A stretch of 64,000 nt of DNA, taken from positions 50,475 to 114,474 of the forward strand of contig JAUMUM010000007.1 of NCBI GenBank assembly GCA_030530685.1, in the 5' to 3' direction. The position numbers and the translations under genes are program-made. Position 1 is the first letter of the stretch, and every line of letters begins with the position of its first letter. Positions 15,099-23,874 of the stretch are shown here, one piece after another. The notes under the pieces are model-generated. The model ran no database searches and was not told where the DNA came from. It saw only the letters and a list, made by a program, of their open reading frames with translations. The stretch is from Actinomycetaceae bacterium. Its GTDB lineage: Bacteria; Actinomycetota; Actinomycetes; Actinomycetales; Actinomycetaceae.

Positions 15099-15434
15099 GT
15101 GTAGGGAAAGTGGCCCACACCACAACCAAGCCTGGATCGTTCTCGGCATTAACACCCACAACTTGACACCCGGCAAACGCCCTGCAACGCTTGACCTGAA
15201 TAACTATGCCCATTCCACCCCAGCAGGCATAACCACCCCGGCAACGACGCCCCCAACAGCCCCACCCACAACCCACCCGGGGCCACACTCCCAGACACCC
15301 ACCCCCACACGACACACCCCAACCCACCCCTCACACACCCCGCCCCTGACACGTCCCACGGGCCACCCCCTGCACAACCCGGCCCCGACCAAACCACCCA
15401 AGCCCACACACCACAGCAGCCAGACACGATCATC
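15099..15434. other. Low-complexity C-rich intergenic stretch
   Basis: No convincing gene is seen between the leftward operon's promoter and the HNH gene. The DNA is a C/A-rich simple sequence (repeated CACCCC and CCCAC) that leaves a long frame open by lack of T. It separates the early and late modules and is a natural place for a late promoter or cos site, but I could not identify either. Confidence 0.4.
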
Positions 15435-15737
15435 ATGGCAACCTCACGCACCGGAACCACAAGCCACCGCCACTGGCGAACGCACATCCTCACACGCGAC
15501 CGCAACGCAGGGATCACACACTGCCCAATCTGCGCAGTCCAACTCGACTACGACCACACAAGGCAACCAAACTCGGCAGAACCAGACCACGTCACGCCAT
15601 GGGCACGAGGCGGAACCAACACGGCCGACAACGGCCGGACAATATGCCGACACTGCAACCAGTCACGAGGCGACGGAACACACAGGAAAGCCCGCAAAAA
15701 CACGCCGAAAACAACCACCAACCTCATCGAATGGTAG
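15435..15737 (+). CDS. HNH endonuclease of the packaging module, 100 aa
   Basis: C-P-I-C, then D-H-V-T-P-W-A-R-G-G-T-N-T-A-D-N-G and C-R-H-C-N form a complete HNH zinc-finger nuclease with the D-H, N and H-type catalytic positions. HNH proteins next to terminase genes cooperate with the large terminase in cos cleavage in many siphoviruses. The gene lies 223 bp before the small terminase. Its DNA is unusually A/C-rich. Confidence 0.85.
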   Translation: MATSRTGTTSHRHWRTHILTRDRNAGITHCPICAVQLDYDHTRQPNSAEPDHVTPWARGGTNTADNGRTICRHCNQSRGDGTHRKARKNTPKTTTNLIEW

Positions 15738-15960
15738 ACCGACACGACACGCAAACACGCGCAACCACCACACCACACGCCACCACCACACAACAGACGA
15801 GCCGACCACACACCACGGCACACCACCCGAGCCACCAACCCGGCCACCAACAGGCGATGGCGGCCACCAGGGGCACCACCCCCTCCCCTAACGCGGCCTC
15901 GCCCCCCGAAGGCATAGCGCAATATCTCCCCGCAAGGAATTACTGAAGGAGGTGCCGTTG

Positions 15961-16263
15961 ATGTCTGGTCTGAAAGCTGTCGCCAGTGACGGACAGAAAC
16001 CGAAGCGGCGTTCGAAGCAGGGGCAGAAGTCGGTGGCCGTGGCGGCGAAGTCGGGTGATCAGAAGGAACTTCTGCTGGCTCTTCAGGATCGGATCGCGGT
16101 TGCCGTGCAGGATCCGGCTACGTCGCCTCGCGACCTTGCTCCGTTGTCTCGTCGGTTGATGGAGATCGCGAAAGAGTTGGAGGCGATCAAGGAGCAGGAA
16201 AGGGAGGATGGCAGCATTGTCGTCGACGTCGAGGACGAGCCGTTCGACCCTTCGTCTGTCTAG
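15961..16263 (+). CDS. Terminase small subunit, 100 aa
   Basis: ATG 15961 lies 8 bases after GAAGGAGG. A basic, disordered N-terminus (K-P-K-R-R-S-K-Q-G-Q-K) precedes L-L-L-A-L-Q-D-R-I-A-V-A-V-Q-D-P-A-T-S-P-R-D and L-S-R-R-L-M-E-I-A-K-E-L-E-A-I, the standard pattern of actinophage small terminases. It recognises phage DNA for packaging. It overlaps the large terminase frame by 56 bases. Confidence 0.82.
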   Translation: MSGLKAVASDGQKPKRRSKQGQKSVAVAAKSGDQKELLLALQDRIAVAVQDPATSPRDLAPLSRRLMEIAKELEAIKEQEREDGSIVVDVEDEPFDPSSV

Positions 16264-17686
16264 TCTTGCCCGTCACGTGTGCGTGCCGGAGGGGATCGTG
16301 GCGACCGGGTGGGGCCCGGTGCGCCGGCAGTGCGCCAAGCTCGGCGTCGAGTTCGACCAGTGGCAGCATGACCTCGGGGCGCTCGCGTTGGCTAAGCGTG
16401 CTTCTGGGGCGTATGCGTGTGGCGTGGGTGGAGCGGCGATGTCGATTCCCCGCCAGACGGGCAAGACGTACACGGTCGGCTGGATGGTTTTCGCTCTGTC
16501 GATTCTGTTTCCGGGGCTGACGGTCATTTGGACGGCTCACCGTACGCGAACGGCCTCGGAGACGTTCACGTCGATGAAGTCGATGGCGTCCCGGCCGAAG
16601 GTCGCTCCACTTGTGCAGGCCGTCCGCTCGGTCAATGGTGAGCAGGCGGTCATGTTCAAGAACGGGTCGCGAATCTTGTTTGGGGCGCGCGAATCGGGTT
16701 TCGGCCGCGGGTTCGCGCGGGTGGACGTGCTCGTGCTGGATGAGGCGCAGATCCTCACGGAGAACGCGATGTCGGACATGGTTCCGGCGACGAATGCGGC
16801 TGCCAATGGGCTTGTTCTGCTTATGGGTACTCCTCCTCGGCCGAAGGATCCGGGCGAGGTGTTTGCCAACCGGAGAGCTGACGGCCTGGCTGGGGATGCG
16901 GACACGCTCTACGTCGAGTTCTCGGCCGACCGTGAGGCCACGGCTGATGATTGGGGCCAACTGGCGGTCGCGAACCCGTCGTTTCCTCACCGGACGAGCA
17001 AGACGGCGATCTTGCGGATGAAGAAGCTTCTCGGGTCGGACGATAATTTCCGGCGCGAGGCCATGGGCATTTGGGATGTGGATGGGTCCGCGTCGCGCGG
17101 GATTAGCGAGTTTGACTGGCTGGCGACGGCGGTTGATGAGGCTCCGGAGGGTGTGCGCTCGCTGGCGGTCGCGTTTTCCAAGGACGGTGACCGGCAGGCC
17201 GTGGCCGGCGCTGTCAAGTACGAGGCCGGCGTGCACGTTGAACTCGTTGGCGCTTATTCGGGGCCGACCGAGGCGGGCGTTGCGTCGTTGGCGGATTGGC
17301 TGGCCGCGCGGTGGCGCAGGACAGCGAGGATCGCGATTTGCGGCCGTGCAGCCTCGGCCTCACTGGAGGATGCGCTGCGCGAGCGCGGCGTGCCACGCAA
17401 GGTTATCCATGTCATGACGACCGGTGAGTATCTGGCGTCCTGCCAGCTACTGCTTGACGGCATCCGTGAGGGCGCGGTGACTCATCCGCGCGCCGATGCC
17501 GATGACGCCTTGGAAGAATCGGTTGCTTGCACAGATCGCAAGTGGCGCGGCCAGGATGGCGCGTGGGGCTGGCAGGCGACGACCGAGGCGGGAGACGAGA
17601 CTCCGGTCGAAGCTGTCGGTGCCGCCTTGTGGGCTGCCCGCACGTCTAAGCGAGTGCCAGGAAGGAAAGGGGAGGTGCTGGTGTGA
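16208..17686 (+). CDS. Terminase large subunit, up to 492 aa
   Basis: Walker A is S-I-P-R-Q-T-G-K-T near residue 79-87 and Walker B is V-L-V-L-D-E-A-Q near 177. The ATPase motor is followed by a nuclease half (~270-480, V-A-F-S-K-D-G-D and D-A-D-D-A-L-E). The sequence follows the actinophage Terminase_1-like type. ATG 16208 is the first start, but the ribosome site AAAGGGAGG abuts it, so a slightly later GTG is possible. It overlaps the portal gene by 4 bases. Confidence 0.88.
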   Translation: MAALSSTSRTSRSTLRLSSLARHVCVPEGIVATGWGPVRRQCAKLGVEFDQWQHDLGALALAKRASGAYACGVGGAAMSIPRQTGKTYTVGWMVFALSILFPGLTVIWTAHRTRTASETFTSMKSMASRPKVAPLVQAVRSVNGEQAVMFKNGSRILFGARESGFGRGFARVDVLVLDEAQILTENAMSDMVPATNAAANGLVLLMGTPPRPKDPGEVFANRRADGLAGDADTLYVEFSADREATADDWGQLAVANPSFPHRTSKTAILRMKKLLGSDDNFRREAMGIWDVDGSASRGISEFDWLATAVDEAPEGVRSLAVAFSKDGDRQAVAGAVKYEAGVHVELVGAYSGPTEAGVASLADWLAARWRRTARIAICGRAASASLEDALRERGVPRKVIHVMTTGEYLASCQLLLDGIREGAVTHPRADADDALEESVACTDRKWRGQDGAWGWQATTEAGDETPVEAVGAALWAARTSKRVPGRKGEVLV

Positions 17687-19137
17687 CTGTTATTTCCAAG
17701 GAAACTCCCGCCCTGTTCCCGGTGCTCATGTCGGCGCCGGCACCGGCCGGGATGGACGACCACACTCAGGGTCTCCTTGACCGTCTGATCCGCACGTGGG
17801 CTCGCAAGTATCCGCGTAATGTCCTGCGCCAGACCTATTTGGACGCCAAGACGCTTGTGCGCAATTTGAACATCGCGATTTCTGACGAGATCGCCGCTGA
17901 CTTGCAGATCGTCTCTGGCTGGCCGGAAAAGGCCGTCTATGCCCTGGCGAACATGTGCATGTGGGATGGGCCCGTGGCCCCGTCCGGGTCGGAAGACCCG
18001 TTCGAGTTGTCAGCCATCCTCGACGCGAACCGTTTCGACGTCGAGCTGTCGCAGATGATCGTCTCGTCGATGGCTAAGTCGGTCGCGTTCGTGTCGACGA
18101 CCGTCGGCGACGTCGCTTCCGGGGAGCCGGCGGTGATGGTCATGCCGCATTCGGCCGAGTGGTCGGCGGCCCTGTGGGATCGGCGCCGTCGCGAGCTGGA
18201 GGCCGCGCTCGTCATCAACGATACGGATGACCTGGGCCGTCCGACGGCGTTAACGGTCCTAACGGCGTTCGAGGCGGTCTCGTGTGAGAACCGAGGGGCC
18301 GGCTGGTTCGTCTCTGACGTGCGCGCCCACGGGCTGCGGCGCGTGCCCGTCGAGGCCTTCCCGTTCCGCCCTTCGCTGGAGCGCCCGTTCGGCCGGGCGC
18401 GGATCTCGCGGCCTGTCATGACGATCACGGACCGTGCTATACGTGCCGCGCTGAGGGCCGAGCTGTCGGGCGAGCTGTTCACCATCCCGGGCCTTCTTCT
18501 CAACGGGGTTAACCGTGAGCAGTTCGAGGAGATCAAGAAGTCGTGGTCGTGGCGGGTCGGCTCTCTCAAAGGCTTGACGCGCGACGAGAACGATGAACTG
18601 GCAGCGATCACGCAGCTACCGCAGGCGTCCCAGCAGCCGCACGTCGATCAGATGCGCACGCTGGCCGCCGAGTTCTCGGGCGTGACCTCCCTGCCCCTGT
18701 CCTCGCTCGGCATCGTCCAGGACAACCCCGAGTCCGCCGACGCGATCTACGCTGCCAAAGAGGAAATCGTCATTGAGGCGCATAACGCGACCATGGTCTA
18801 TGGTCACGGCCTGAACAGGATCTACCAGAACGTCGTGATGATGCGCGATGGTCTTGACGAGATGCCCGAGGAACTGGCCCGGATCTCCACTCGGTGGCGC
18901 AACCCGGCGATGCCGTCGATCGTTTCTCAGTCGGATGCCATGGTCAAGCAGATCTCGGCCATCCCCGACCTGGCCAAGACGGATGTGGCCTTGGAGGAGA
19001 TGGGTTACACGCGCGAGCAGATCTTGCGGATTCGCTCGCAGATCCGCCGCTCCCAGGCTTCCGATGTCCTCGCCCGCCTGTACGCAGGCGACGACACGCC
19101 CGGCCAAGACGAGCCAGTGCGTGAGGCGGAACCGTGA
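17683..19137 (+). CDS. Portal protein, 484 aa
   Basis: GTG 17683 overlaps the terminase stop. Length, position and the motifs L-N-I-A-I-S-D-E-I-A-A-D-L and L-P-L-S-S-L-G-I-V-Q-D-N-P-E-S-A-D-A-I identify an actinophage portal of the SPP1 Gp6-like class. The portal forms the dodecameric ring at the capsid vertex through which DNA is pumped. A charged C-terminal tail (residues ~465-484) is typical. Confidence 0.87.
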   Translation: MTVISKETPALFPVLMSAPAPAGMDDHTQGLLDRLIRTWARKYPRNVLRQTYLDAKTLVRNLNIAISDEIAADLQIVSGWPEKAVYALANMCMWDGPVAPSGSEDPFELSAILDANRFDVELSQMIVSSMAKSVAFVSTTVGDVASGEPAVMVMPHSAEWSAALWDRRRRELEAALVINDTDDLGRPTALTVLTAFEAVSCENRGAGWFVSDVRAHGLRRVPVEAFPFRPSLERPFGRARISRPVMTITDRAIRAALRAELSGELFTIPGLLLNGVNREQFEEIKKSWSWRVGSLKGLTRDENDELAAITQLPQASQQPHVDQMRTLAAEFSGVTSLPLSSLGIVQDNPESADAIYAAKEEIVIEAHNATMVYGHGLNRIYQNVVMMRDGLDEMPEELARISTRWRNPAMPSIVSQSDAMVKQISAIPDLAKTDVALEEMGYTREQILRIRSQIRRSQASDVLARLYAGDDTPGQDEPVREAEP

Positions 19138-19889
19138 CGAGCAGGGCCGACGTCGAGCGCTACTCGCGCGTCGTGTCCACAGTCGCCGAGGCGGCCGTCG
19201 CCGAAGTGCACCGCATCTTCCGTGGCCTGGACCTGTCCGACCATCGGGGAGCCCGCGACGTGCTCGTCGAGGCTATCCCGCGCCTGACCGCGGCCTACGG
19301 GGACGTGTCAGCCACGAGCGCGGCCCAATGGTATGAGACCGTCAGGGACCGGGCTGTCGGCGGCAGGTACGAGGCACTCCTGGCCGACCTGGAAGATTAC
19401 GTGGCCCGCGCTGCCGGCGACGTCCGCTACGCTGCCGGCCGACTGTTCACGGGCGAGATCGAGCAGGCCCAGACGCTCATCTCGTCTTCCGTGGACAAGC
19501 ACGTCAAGAACGCCGGCAGGTCGACGATTGCGCTCAACATCGCCGCCGATAGCAAGGGCCCCCGTTGGGCAAGAGTGCCTCGTGGACCGGTCACGTGCGC
19601 GTGGTGCCTGATGCTTGCCTCGCGCGGCTGGGTCTACCACACGCAGGCCACGGCCGGCAGCGTCGGACATGAGTATCACGCTCACTGCGACTGTCAGATC
19701 GTGCCCGAGTGGGGCAAGGTCAAGGCGCACATCGCCGGGTACGACCCGAAGGCCTTGTACGGCAAGTACTCGCAGGCACGTGCCGAGGTCGTCGCTCAGG
19801 GGCTCACCCCGGACGCCGAGACAATCGCCGCGCAGATCCGCAGGTTGTTCCCTAACTCTGTCACCGACGGCGTACTCACCCGCCCGTGA
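19134..19889 (+). CDS. MuF-like capsid morphogenesis / minor head protein, 251 aa
   Basis: It overlaps the portal by 4 bases. The C-terminal half has the MuF signature: C-A-W-C-L-M-L-A-S-R-G-W-V-Y, then H-E-Y-H-A-H-C-D-C near residue 180-188. MuF/VG15-type proteins are packaged minor head components encoded just after the portal. The final ~50 residues are helical (A-E-T-I-A-A-Q-I-R-R-L). Confidence 0.83.
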   Translation: MTSRADVERYSRVVSTVAEAAVAEVHRIFRGLDLSDHRGARDVLVEAIPRLTAAYGDVSATSAAQWYETVRDRAVGGRYEALLADLEDYVARAAGDVRYAAGRLFTGEIEQAQTLISSSVDKHVKNAGRSTIALNIAADSKGPRWARVPRGPVTCAWCLMLASRGWVYHTQATAGSVGHEYHAHCDCQIVPEWGKVKAHIAGYDPKALYGKYSQARAEVVAQGLTPDAETIAAQIRRLFPNSVTDGVLTRP

Positions 19890-19999
19890 TGTCTCCAGCG
19901 GCCCCTGCCGCCGGAACCACCCAACCATCCCGGCCCGTAGCGCGAGGCTACCGGGCCCCGAGCCGCGCGAGGCGGCACCGCAACGAAAGGACACACACC

Positions 20000-20572
20000 A
20001 TGGCCGACACGACGACCGCCCCTACCCAGGACGCCGCCGCCGCCTCTGCAACTCCCGAGACTGGCACGCCCGCCGATGGCGACCAGCTCGGCGAGGCAGG
20101 CAAGCGGGCTCTCGACCGTGAGCGCGAGGCTCACAAGGCCGCCGCCAAGCGCGCCGCAGCCGCCGAGGCCAAGCTCCGCGAGCTCGAAGACGCGGGTAAG
20201 ACTGAGGCGCAGAAACAGGCCGAGGAACTCCAGCGCGCCAAGGCCGAGCTTGCCGAAGCCAAGGCACTGGCCTCGCGCCTGACTGTCGCGGCGGACACTG
20301 GCATCCCTGCCGGCATTCTTGCCGGGCCGGGCGACGACATGGACGCCTGGGTGAAGGCCCTGCTCGACTGGAAGGGCGAGGCAGCCGCCGTGCAGGACAA
20401 TGCCGGCACGACCGCCGGCGAGCCCGTCCCGTCCCTCGGACACCAGCCGCAACCGGCCGGGAACGTGTCGATCGATGCGCAAATCGCCGCAGCAGAAAAG
20501 GCCGGTGACGCGACGCTGGCCAAGTCTCTCAAGGCGATGATGCTCGGGCGCATGCCCGCAGCCTCGAACTGA
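20000..20572 (+). CDS. Capsid scaffolding protein, 190 aa
   Basis: ATG 20000 follows GAAAGG. A long coiled coil (~30-95: K-R-A-L-D-R-E-R-E-A-H-K-A-A-A-K-R and E-E-L-Q-R-A-K-A-E-L-A-E-A-K) is followed by an acidic, flexible centre and a short C-terminal helix (A-T-L-A-K-S-L-K-A-M-M-L). This layout and the position directly before the major capsid gene are those of phage scaffolds, which direct procapsid assembly and then leave. Confidence 0.85.
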   Translation: MADTTTAPTQDAAAASATPETGTPADGDQLGEAGKRALDREREAHKAAAKRAAAAEAKLRELEDAGKTEAQKQAEELQRAKAELAEAKALASRLTVAADTGIPAGILAGPGDDMDAWVKALLDWKGEAAAVQDNAGTTAGEPVPSLGHQPQPAGNVSIDAQIAAAEKAGDATLAKSLKAMMLGRMPAASN

Positions 20573-20603
20573 CCACACCCAAAGCCCACGCTAGGAGGTA
20601 TCC

Positions 20604-21563
20604 ATGCCCGGAATCACCGGTATGGCAACCACGTATAACTCCCCGAACTATGTCGGGGAACTGTTCAACGCGTCCCCTGAAGACACTCCATTCCTGTCCG
20701 CGATTGGCGGGCTGACCGGTGGCGAGTCGACCGGCGCGATCATCACGACCTGGTCGGGATACGACCTGCGCGACGCGGACGATTCCCGCCAGCGCCTGGA
20801 AGGCGCCGAGGCCCCGCAGTCCGAAGAGCGCGCCCGATTCGCCGCCTCGAACGTCCTGGAGATCCACCAGGAAGCCTTTTCCGTGTCCTACACGCGTATG
20901 GGAACGAACCGGCAGGTCACCACGGACGGTGCCGCGCAGGTCCAGGCCGGCGACCCGTCGGTCATCGACGAGATCGCCTTCCAGGCCGACGCCCAGCTCA
21001 AGCAGATCGCGCGCGATGTCGAGAAGTCGTTCATCACCGGCACCTACCAGATGCCGGTCGACAACACGACGGCCCGCAAGACGCGCGGGCTCCTGGAAGC
21101 CATTACCACGAATGTGGCGACCACGACGTCGACCGCGGAGACCCTAGCGGCCGACGAGCTCCTCGACCTCATGCAGCAGGTGTGGGAGAACGGCGGCATC
21201 CAGGAGTCCGAGACCCGGACGATCATCGTCGGCGCCGCTCTCAAGCGCGCCCTGACCAGGATCTTCATCCGCGATGCCAAGTTTGAGGAGCGTTCCCGCA
21301 ACGTCGGCGGCGTCAACCTTCAGACGATCGAGACCGATTTCGGCCGGGCCAACATCATGCTTGACCGGTACATGCCAGCCACCACCCTGGCGGTCGTCTC
21401 GCTTGAAGAGTGCGCGCCGCGCTTCCTCGAAGTCCCTGGCAAGGGGCATTTCTTTGCCGAGCCGCTGGCCAAGACTGGCGCGTCGGAAAAGTACCAGCTG
21501 TACGGCGAGATCGGCTTGAAGTACGGCAACGAGAAGAAGCACGGCAAGCTCACCGTCGCCTGA
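20604..21563 (+). CDS. Major capsid protein, SU10/DUF5309-like HK97 fold, 319 aa
   Basis: The N-terminus (M-P-G-I-T-G-M, Y-V-G-E-L-F-N-A-S-P-E-D-T-P-F-L-S-A-I-G-G) and the segments Q-V-W-E-N-G-G, R-T-I-I-V-G-A-A-L-K-R-A-L and L-Y-G-E-I-G-L-K-Y-G-N-E-K-K-H-G-K-L are characteristic of SU10-like major capsid proteins. AGGAGGT precedes the start. A terminator-like hairpin follows, fitting a highly expressed structural gene. Confidence 0.9.
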   Translation: MPGITGMATTYNSPNYVGELFNASPEDTPFLSAIGGLTGGESTGAIITTWSGYDLRDADDSRQRLEGAEAPQSEERARFAASNVLEIHQEAFSVSYTRMGTNRQVTTDGAAQVQAGDPSVIDEIAFQADAQLKQIARDVEKSFITGTYQMPVDNTTARKTRGLLEAITTNVATTTSTAETLAADELLDLMQQVWENGGIQESETRTIIVGAALKRALTRIFIRDAKFEERSRNVGGVNLQTIETDFGRANIMLDRYMPATTLAVVSLEECAPRFLEVPGKGHFFAEPLAKTGASEKYQLYGEIGLKYGNEKKHGKLTVA

Positions 21564-21576
21564 CGCCGCGTCGGAA

Positions 21577-21616
21577 CCAGGCGGGGCCTTCGTCGGATAC
21601 GGCCGGCCCTGCCTGG
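21577..21616 (+). terminator. Hairpin after the major capsid gene
   Basis: CCAGGCGGGGCC (21577-21588) pairs with GGCCCTGCCTGG (21605-21616), 12 bp with one G-T pair. It probably ends or attenuates transcription after the capsid gene so that connector proteins are made at a lower level. Confidence 0.65.
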
Positions 21617-21633
21617 CGCCGTCGAGAGAAAGG

Positions 21634-21858
21634 ATGAATGACGTGAAGGTGTATTCGCGACGGCACCGTGACCTGCTCGTCACTAACCCGAGGGTGCGAT
21701 TCGTCGACGGCGTGGCCGAGGTAAGCCGCGCTCAGGCCGAGCAGCTGCGTCCAATCGCCGACCGGCTCGGCCTGGAGCTGCCCGACAGTCCGCAGTCGGA
21801 CGACGGCCAGGACGAAACGGCCCAGCCGGCCAAGAGGAAGGCCCGGCACGCCAAGTGA
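21634..21858 (+). CDS. Small head-region hypothetical protein, 74 aa
   Basis: ATG 21634 has a GAGAAAGG site. Residues 1-50 look like a small folded domain (L-L-V-T-N-P-R-V-R-F-V-D-G-V-A-E-V), then a charged tail ends P-A-K-R-K-A-R-H-A-K. Proteins of this size and place, between capsid and first connector, are common in actinophages; the role is not assigned. Confidence 0.6.
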   Translation: MNDVKVYSRRHRDLLVTNPRVRFVDGVAEVSRAQAEQLRPIADRLGLELPDSPQSDDGQDETAQPAKRKARHAK

Positions 21859-21870
21859 GAGGAGGGCCCC

Positions 21871-22260
21871 GTGTCTGACGCCCCGAAGCCGCCGTTCGCG
21901 ACCGTCGCCGATGTCCAGGCCCGCTCTCGCGCCCTGTCAGATGCGGACAAGACAGCCGTCCAGGCCCTGATCGACGACGCTTCAGACGTGGTCATGACCG
22001 CCTGCCCTCACTGGGATCAGGCCTCGCCGGCAACGCTCCGGCGTGTCGTGTGCGCCATGGTCAAGCGCGCCCTGCCGTCCGGGGCCCCGGATGGGGCCGG
22101 CCAGTACACGGAGACGACCGGCCCGTTCTCTGCCTCGATCACCTTCCGGAACCCGTCCGGCGACCTGTACCTGACACGCCTGGAGAAGCAGGCGCTCGGC
22201 TGCGGCCGGACCGGGGCCTTCGAGGTCGACCTGTTGGCAGAACGGTGGGCCGCGCGATGA
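21871..22260 (+). CDS. Head-tail adaptor (Gp15/Gp19-like), 129 aa
   Basis: GTG 21871 follows GAGAGGAGGG. Helices with F-A-T-V-A-D-V-Q-A-R-S-R and L-I-D-D-A-S-D-V-V-M, then V-V-C-A-M-V-K-R-A-L-P, match the helical head-tail connector type that sits under the portal. It overlaps the next gene by 4 bases in a run of four connector and tail genes. Confidence 0.75.
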   Translation: MSDAPKPPFATVADVQARSRALSDADKTAVQALIDDASDVVMTACPHWDQASPATLRRVVCAMVKRALPSGAPDGAGQYTETTGPFSASITFRNPSGDLYLTRLEKQALGCGRTGAFEVDLLAERWAAR

Positions 22261-22574
22261 TGGACGCCTGGCTCACGCCCGTCGTGCGCGTGCGCACCCA
22301 CCCGGCCGGGACTGACCAGTACGGCGAGGCCTTGCCTGGCGCGGTCGAGCGCACCGACATGCCCGCCGCACTGTTCAAGCCCGGCACCTCGACCGAACCA
22401 ATCGGGACGTCAGGCCAGCCTGTCGTCACCGAGCCGACCGCCTACTGGCGAGGTCAATGGCCCGACATCCGTGCCGGCGACCAGCTGGAAATCCACGGCA
22501 CCACCTGGATGGTGGAAGGCCGGCCCGCCTACTGGCCCAAAGGCCTGGTCGTCACACTGAAAGGAGTTGAATAG
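22257..22574 (+). CDS. Head-closure/stopper-like protein, 105 aa
   Basis: The start is ATG 22257 (M-M-D-A-W). The sequence is beta-rich with D-I-R-A-G-D-Q-L-E-I-H-G-T-T-W-M-V-E-G-R, the pattern of small stopper proteins (phage SPP1 gp16 type) in which G-D-x-x-x-x-G-x-x-W recurs. It sits second in the connector series, the standard position. Confidence 0.65.
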   Translation: MMDAWLTPVVRVRTHPAGTDQYGEALPGAVERTDMPAALFKPGTSTEPIGTSGQPVVTEPTAYWRGQWPDIRAGDQLEIHGTTWMVEGRPAYWPKGLVVTLKGVE

Positions 22575-22813
22575 TGGCCCGCGTACGACTCAACCACGGC
22601 GAGATCAAGAACTACCTGAAAAGCCCAGTCATTCAAGGCTGGGTTGCCGCCGAGGCCGAGCAGATCCGCGCCCGATGCGGCCCCGGGTTCACCGTCGTCA
22701 TCCGCACCAACGGCAATCGTGTCCGCGCTTACGTCCGTCCCGACACGTACAAGGCCCGCCGTGACCAGGCCAGGTACCACGTCATCGAGCGAGCCGTCGG
22801 AAGGAGCATCTAG
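22574..22813 (+). CDS. Small connector protein, 79 aa
   Basis: GTG 22574 overlaps the previous stop by one base. The chain is basic, with an N-terminal helix and a strand region (T-V-V-I-R-T-N-G-N-R-V-R-A-Y-V-R). Position third in the connector run fits the HK97 gp10-like/tail-completion type of actinophages, though similarity is weak. Confidence 0.6.
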   Translation: MARVRLNHGEIKNYLKSPVIQGWVAAEAEQIRARCGPGFTVVIRTNGNRVRAYVRPDTYKARRDQARYHVIERAVGRSI

Positions 22814-23175
22814 TGCGCGCTCCCGACGTGAAAAAACTGGTCCTTGACCACCTGGCCGAAACGCTGGGCGTGCCAGTGGCCAGCAAGCGGCTCGACGACG
22901 GGACAGCCGCCTATGTGCTCGTCCTGGCCACCGGCGGGGCGGGACGCGTCGACAAGATCGTCTGCCACGTCCAGCTCACGCTCGACTCGTACGGGCCGAC
23001 CGCCGGAACCGCCTTCGACACGGCCAACCGCGTCGACGCGGCCATGTACGGCCTGCCCGCCTCGACCGTCCCGGTGGCGAGCGTGCGCGGCTCAACGCCG
23101 GCATATTCGCCCGACCCGGTCTCCGAGCAAGACCGGTATACGGCCACCTACCAGATCACAGCGAAAGCCACCTAG
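22813..23175 (+). CDS. Tail terminator-like protein, 120 aa
   Basis: GTG 22813 shares a base with the previous stop. The alpha/beta pattern (V-K-K-L-V-L-D-H-L-A-E-T-L-G, V-C-H-V-Q-L-T-L-D-S-Y, Y-T-A-T-Y-Q-I-T-A-K) is that of the lambda gpU/SPP1 gp17 tail terminator class, which caps the tail tube. It precedes the major tail gene as expected. Confidence 0.68.
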   Translation: MRAPDVKKLVLDHLAETLGVPVASKRLDDGTAAYVLVLATGGAGRVDKIVCHVQLTLDSYGPTAGTAFDTANRVDAAMYGLPASTVPVASVRGSTPAYSPDPVSEQDRYTATYQITAKAT

Positions 23176-23189
23176 AAAGGAACGCGCCC

Positions 23190-23780
23190 ATGCCACTGAC
23201 CCCGCTCAACCCCGATAACGCCCTGATGTTCGGGGCCGACGACGACAGGCTCTACCTCGGCCCCTACGGTATCGACCTATCGTCGATCACAGGCGTCACC
23301 TCGGACATCCCCTCCGGACTGATCGACTGCGGGTGGATCTCCGACGACGGCCTCCAGGACGAGCTGTCGGACTCGGCCGAGAAGATCTACGGACACCAGG
23401 GCAAGAAGGTCGTCAAGTCGTTCATCTCCGAGTCCTCGACGAACCTGACCGCGACAGTCCTGGAGACCAAGTTGGACCTGCTGCTGTGGTACTGGGATGC
23501 CAAGGCCGAGAAGGCCCAGGAGACCGTCAACGGCGACCAGGTCGACATCGTCAAGATCACGATCCCGTCCGGCCGTAAGGCTGTCGACCTGTGCGGTGTG
23601 CGCGACCTGGTCGAGACCTCGACCGGCAAGATCATGCGCACTGTCTACCCGAAGCTCACGCTAGGCGAACGTGACGCCGTCGAGTACAAGGTCGGGTCCA
23701 TCGCCGCCTACAAGCTCAACCTGGAACAGATCGGCGACGCGACCATGTTCTCGAACGTCCCGTCGCTCATCCCCGCCTGA
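23190..23780 (+). CDS. Major tail (tube) protein, 196 aa
   Basis: A GAAAGGA site precedes ATG 23190. The sequence opens L-N-P-D-N-A-L-M-F-G-A-D-D-D-R-L-Y-L-G-P-Y-G and continues with D-C-G-W-I-S-D-D-G-L, the pattern of actinophage major tail proteins. The rest is beta-rich. It is the last gene before a strong hairpin and the tail-chaperone pair. Confidence 0.87.
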   Translation: MPLTPLNPDNALMFGADDDRLYLGPYGIDLSSITGVTSDIPSGLIDCGWISDDGLQDELSDSAEKIYGHQGKKVVKSFISESSTNLTATVLETKLDLLLWYWDAKAEKAQETVNGDQVDIVKITIPSGRKAVDLCGVRDLVETSTGKIMRTVYPKLTLGERDAVEYKVGSIAAYKLNLEQIGDATMFSNVPSLIPA

Positions 23781-23791
23781 CGCCCGATGCC

Positions 23792-23830
23792 GCGTGTGGG
23801 GAGGAAACCGGTTCTCGCCTCCCCACACGC
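23792..23830 (+). terminator. Perfect 13-bp hairpin after the major tail gene
   Basis: GCGTGTGGGGAGG (23792-23804) pairs with CCTCCCCACACGC (23818-23830), loop 13 bases. The stem separates the very abundant tube protein from chaperones and tape measure, which are needed in small amounts. Confidence 0.72.
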
Positions 23831-23874
23831 CCACCCCTCCCATCCCGAGAACCACTGAGCAGAAGGAGAACCGT

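Noticed and set aside
15163..15891. A 242-codon open frame overlapping the HNH gene
   Set aside because: The DNA is C/A-rich and contains few stop-forming bases. The product is a Thr/Pro/His low-complexity chain and the overlapping frame encodes a complete HNH motif.
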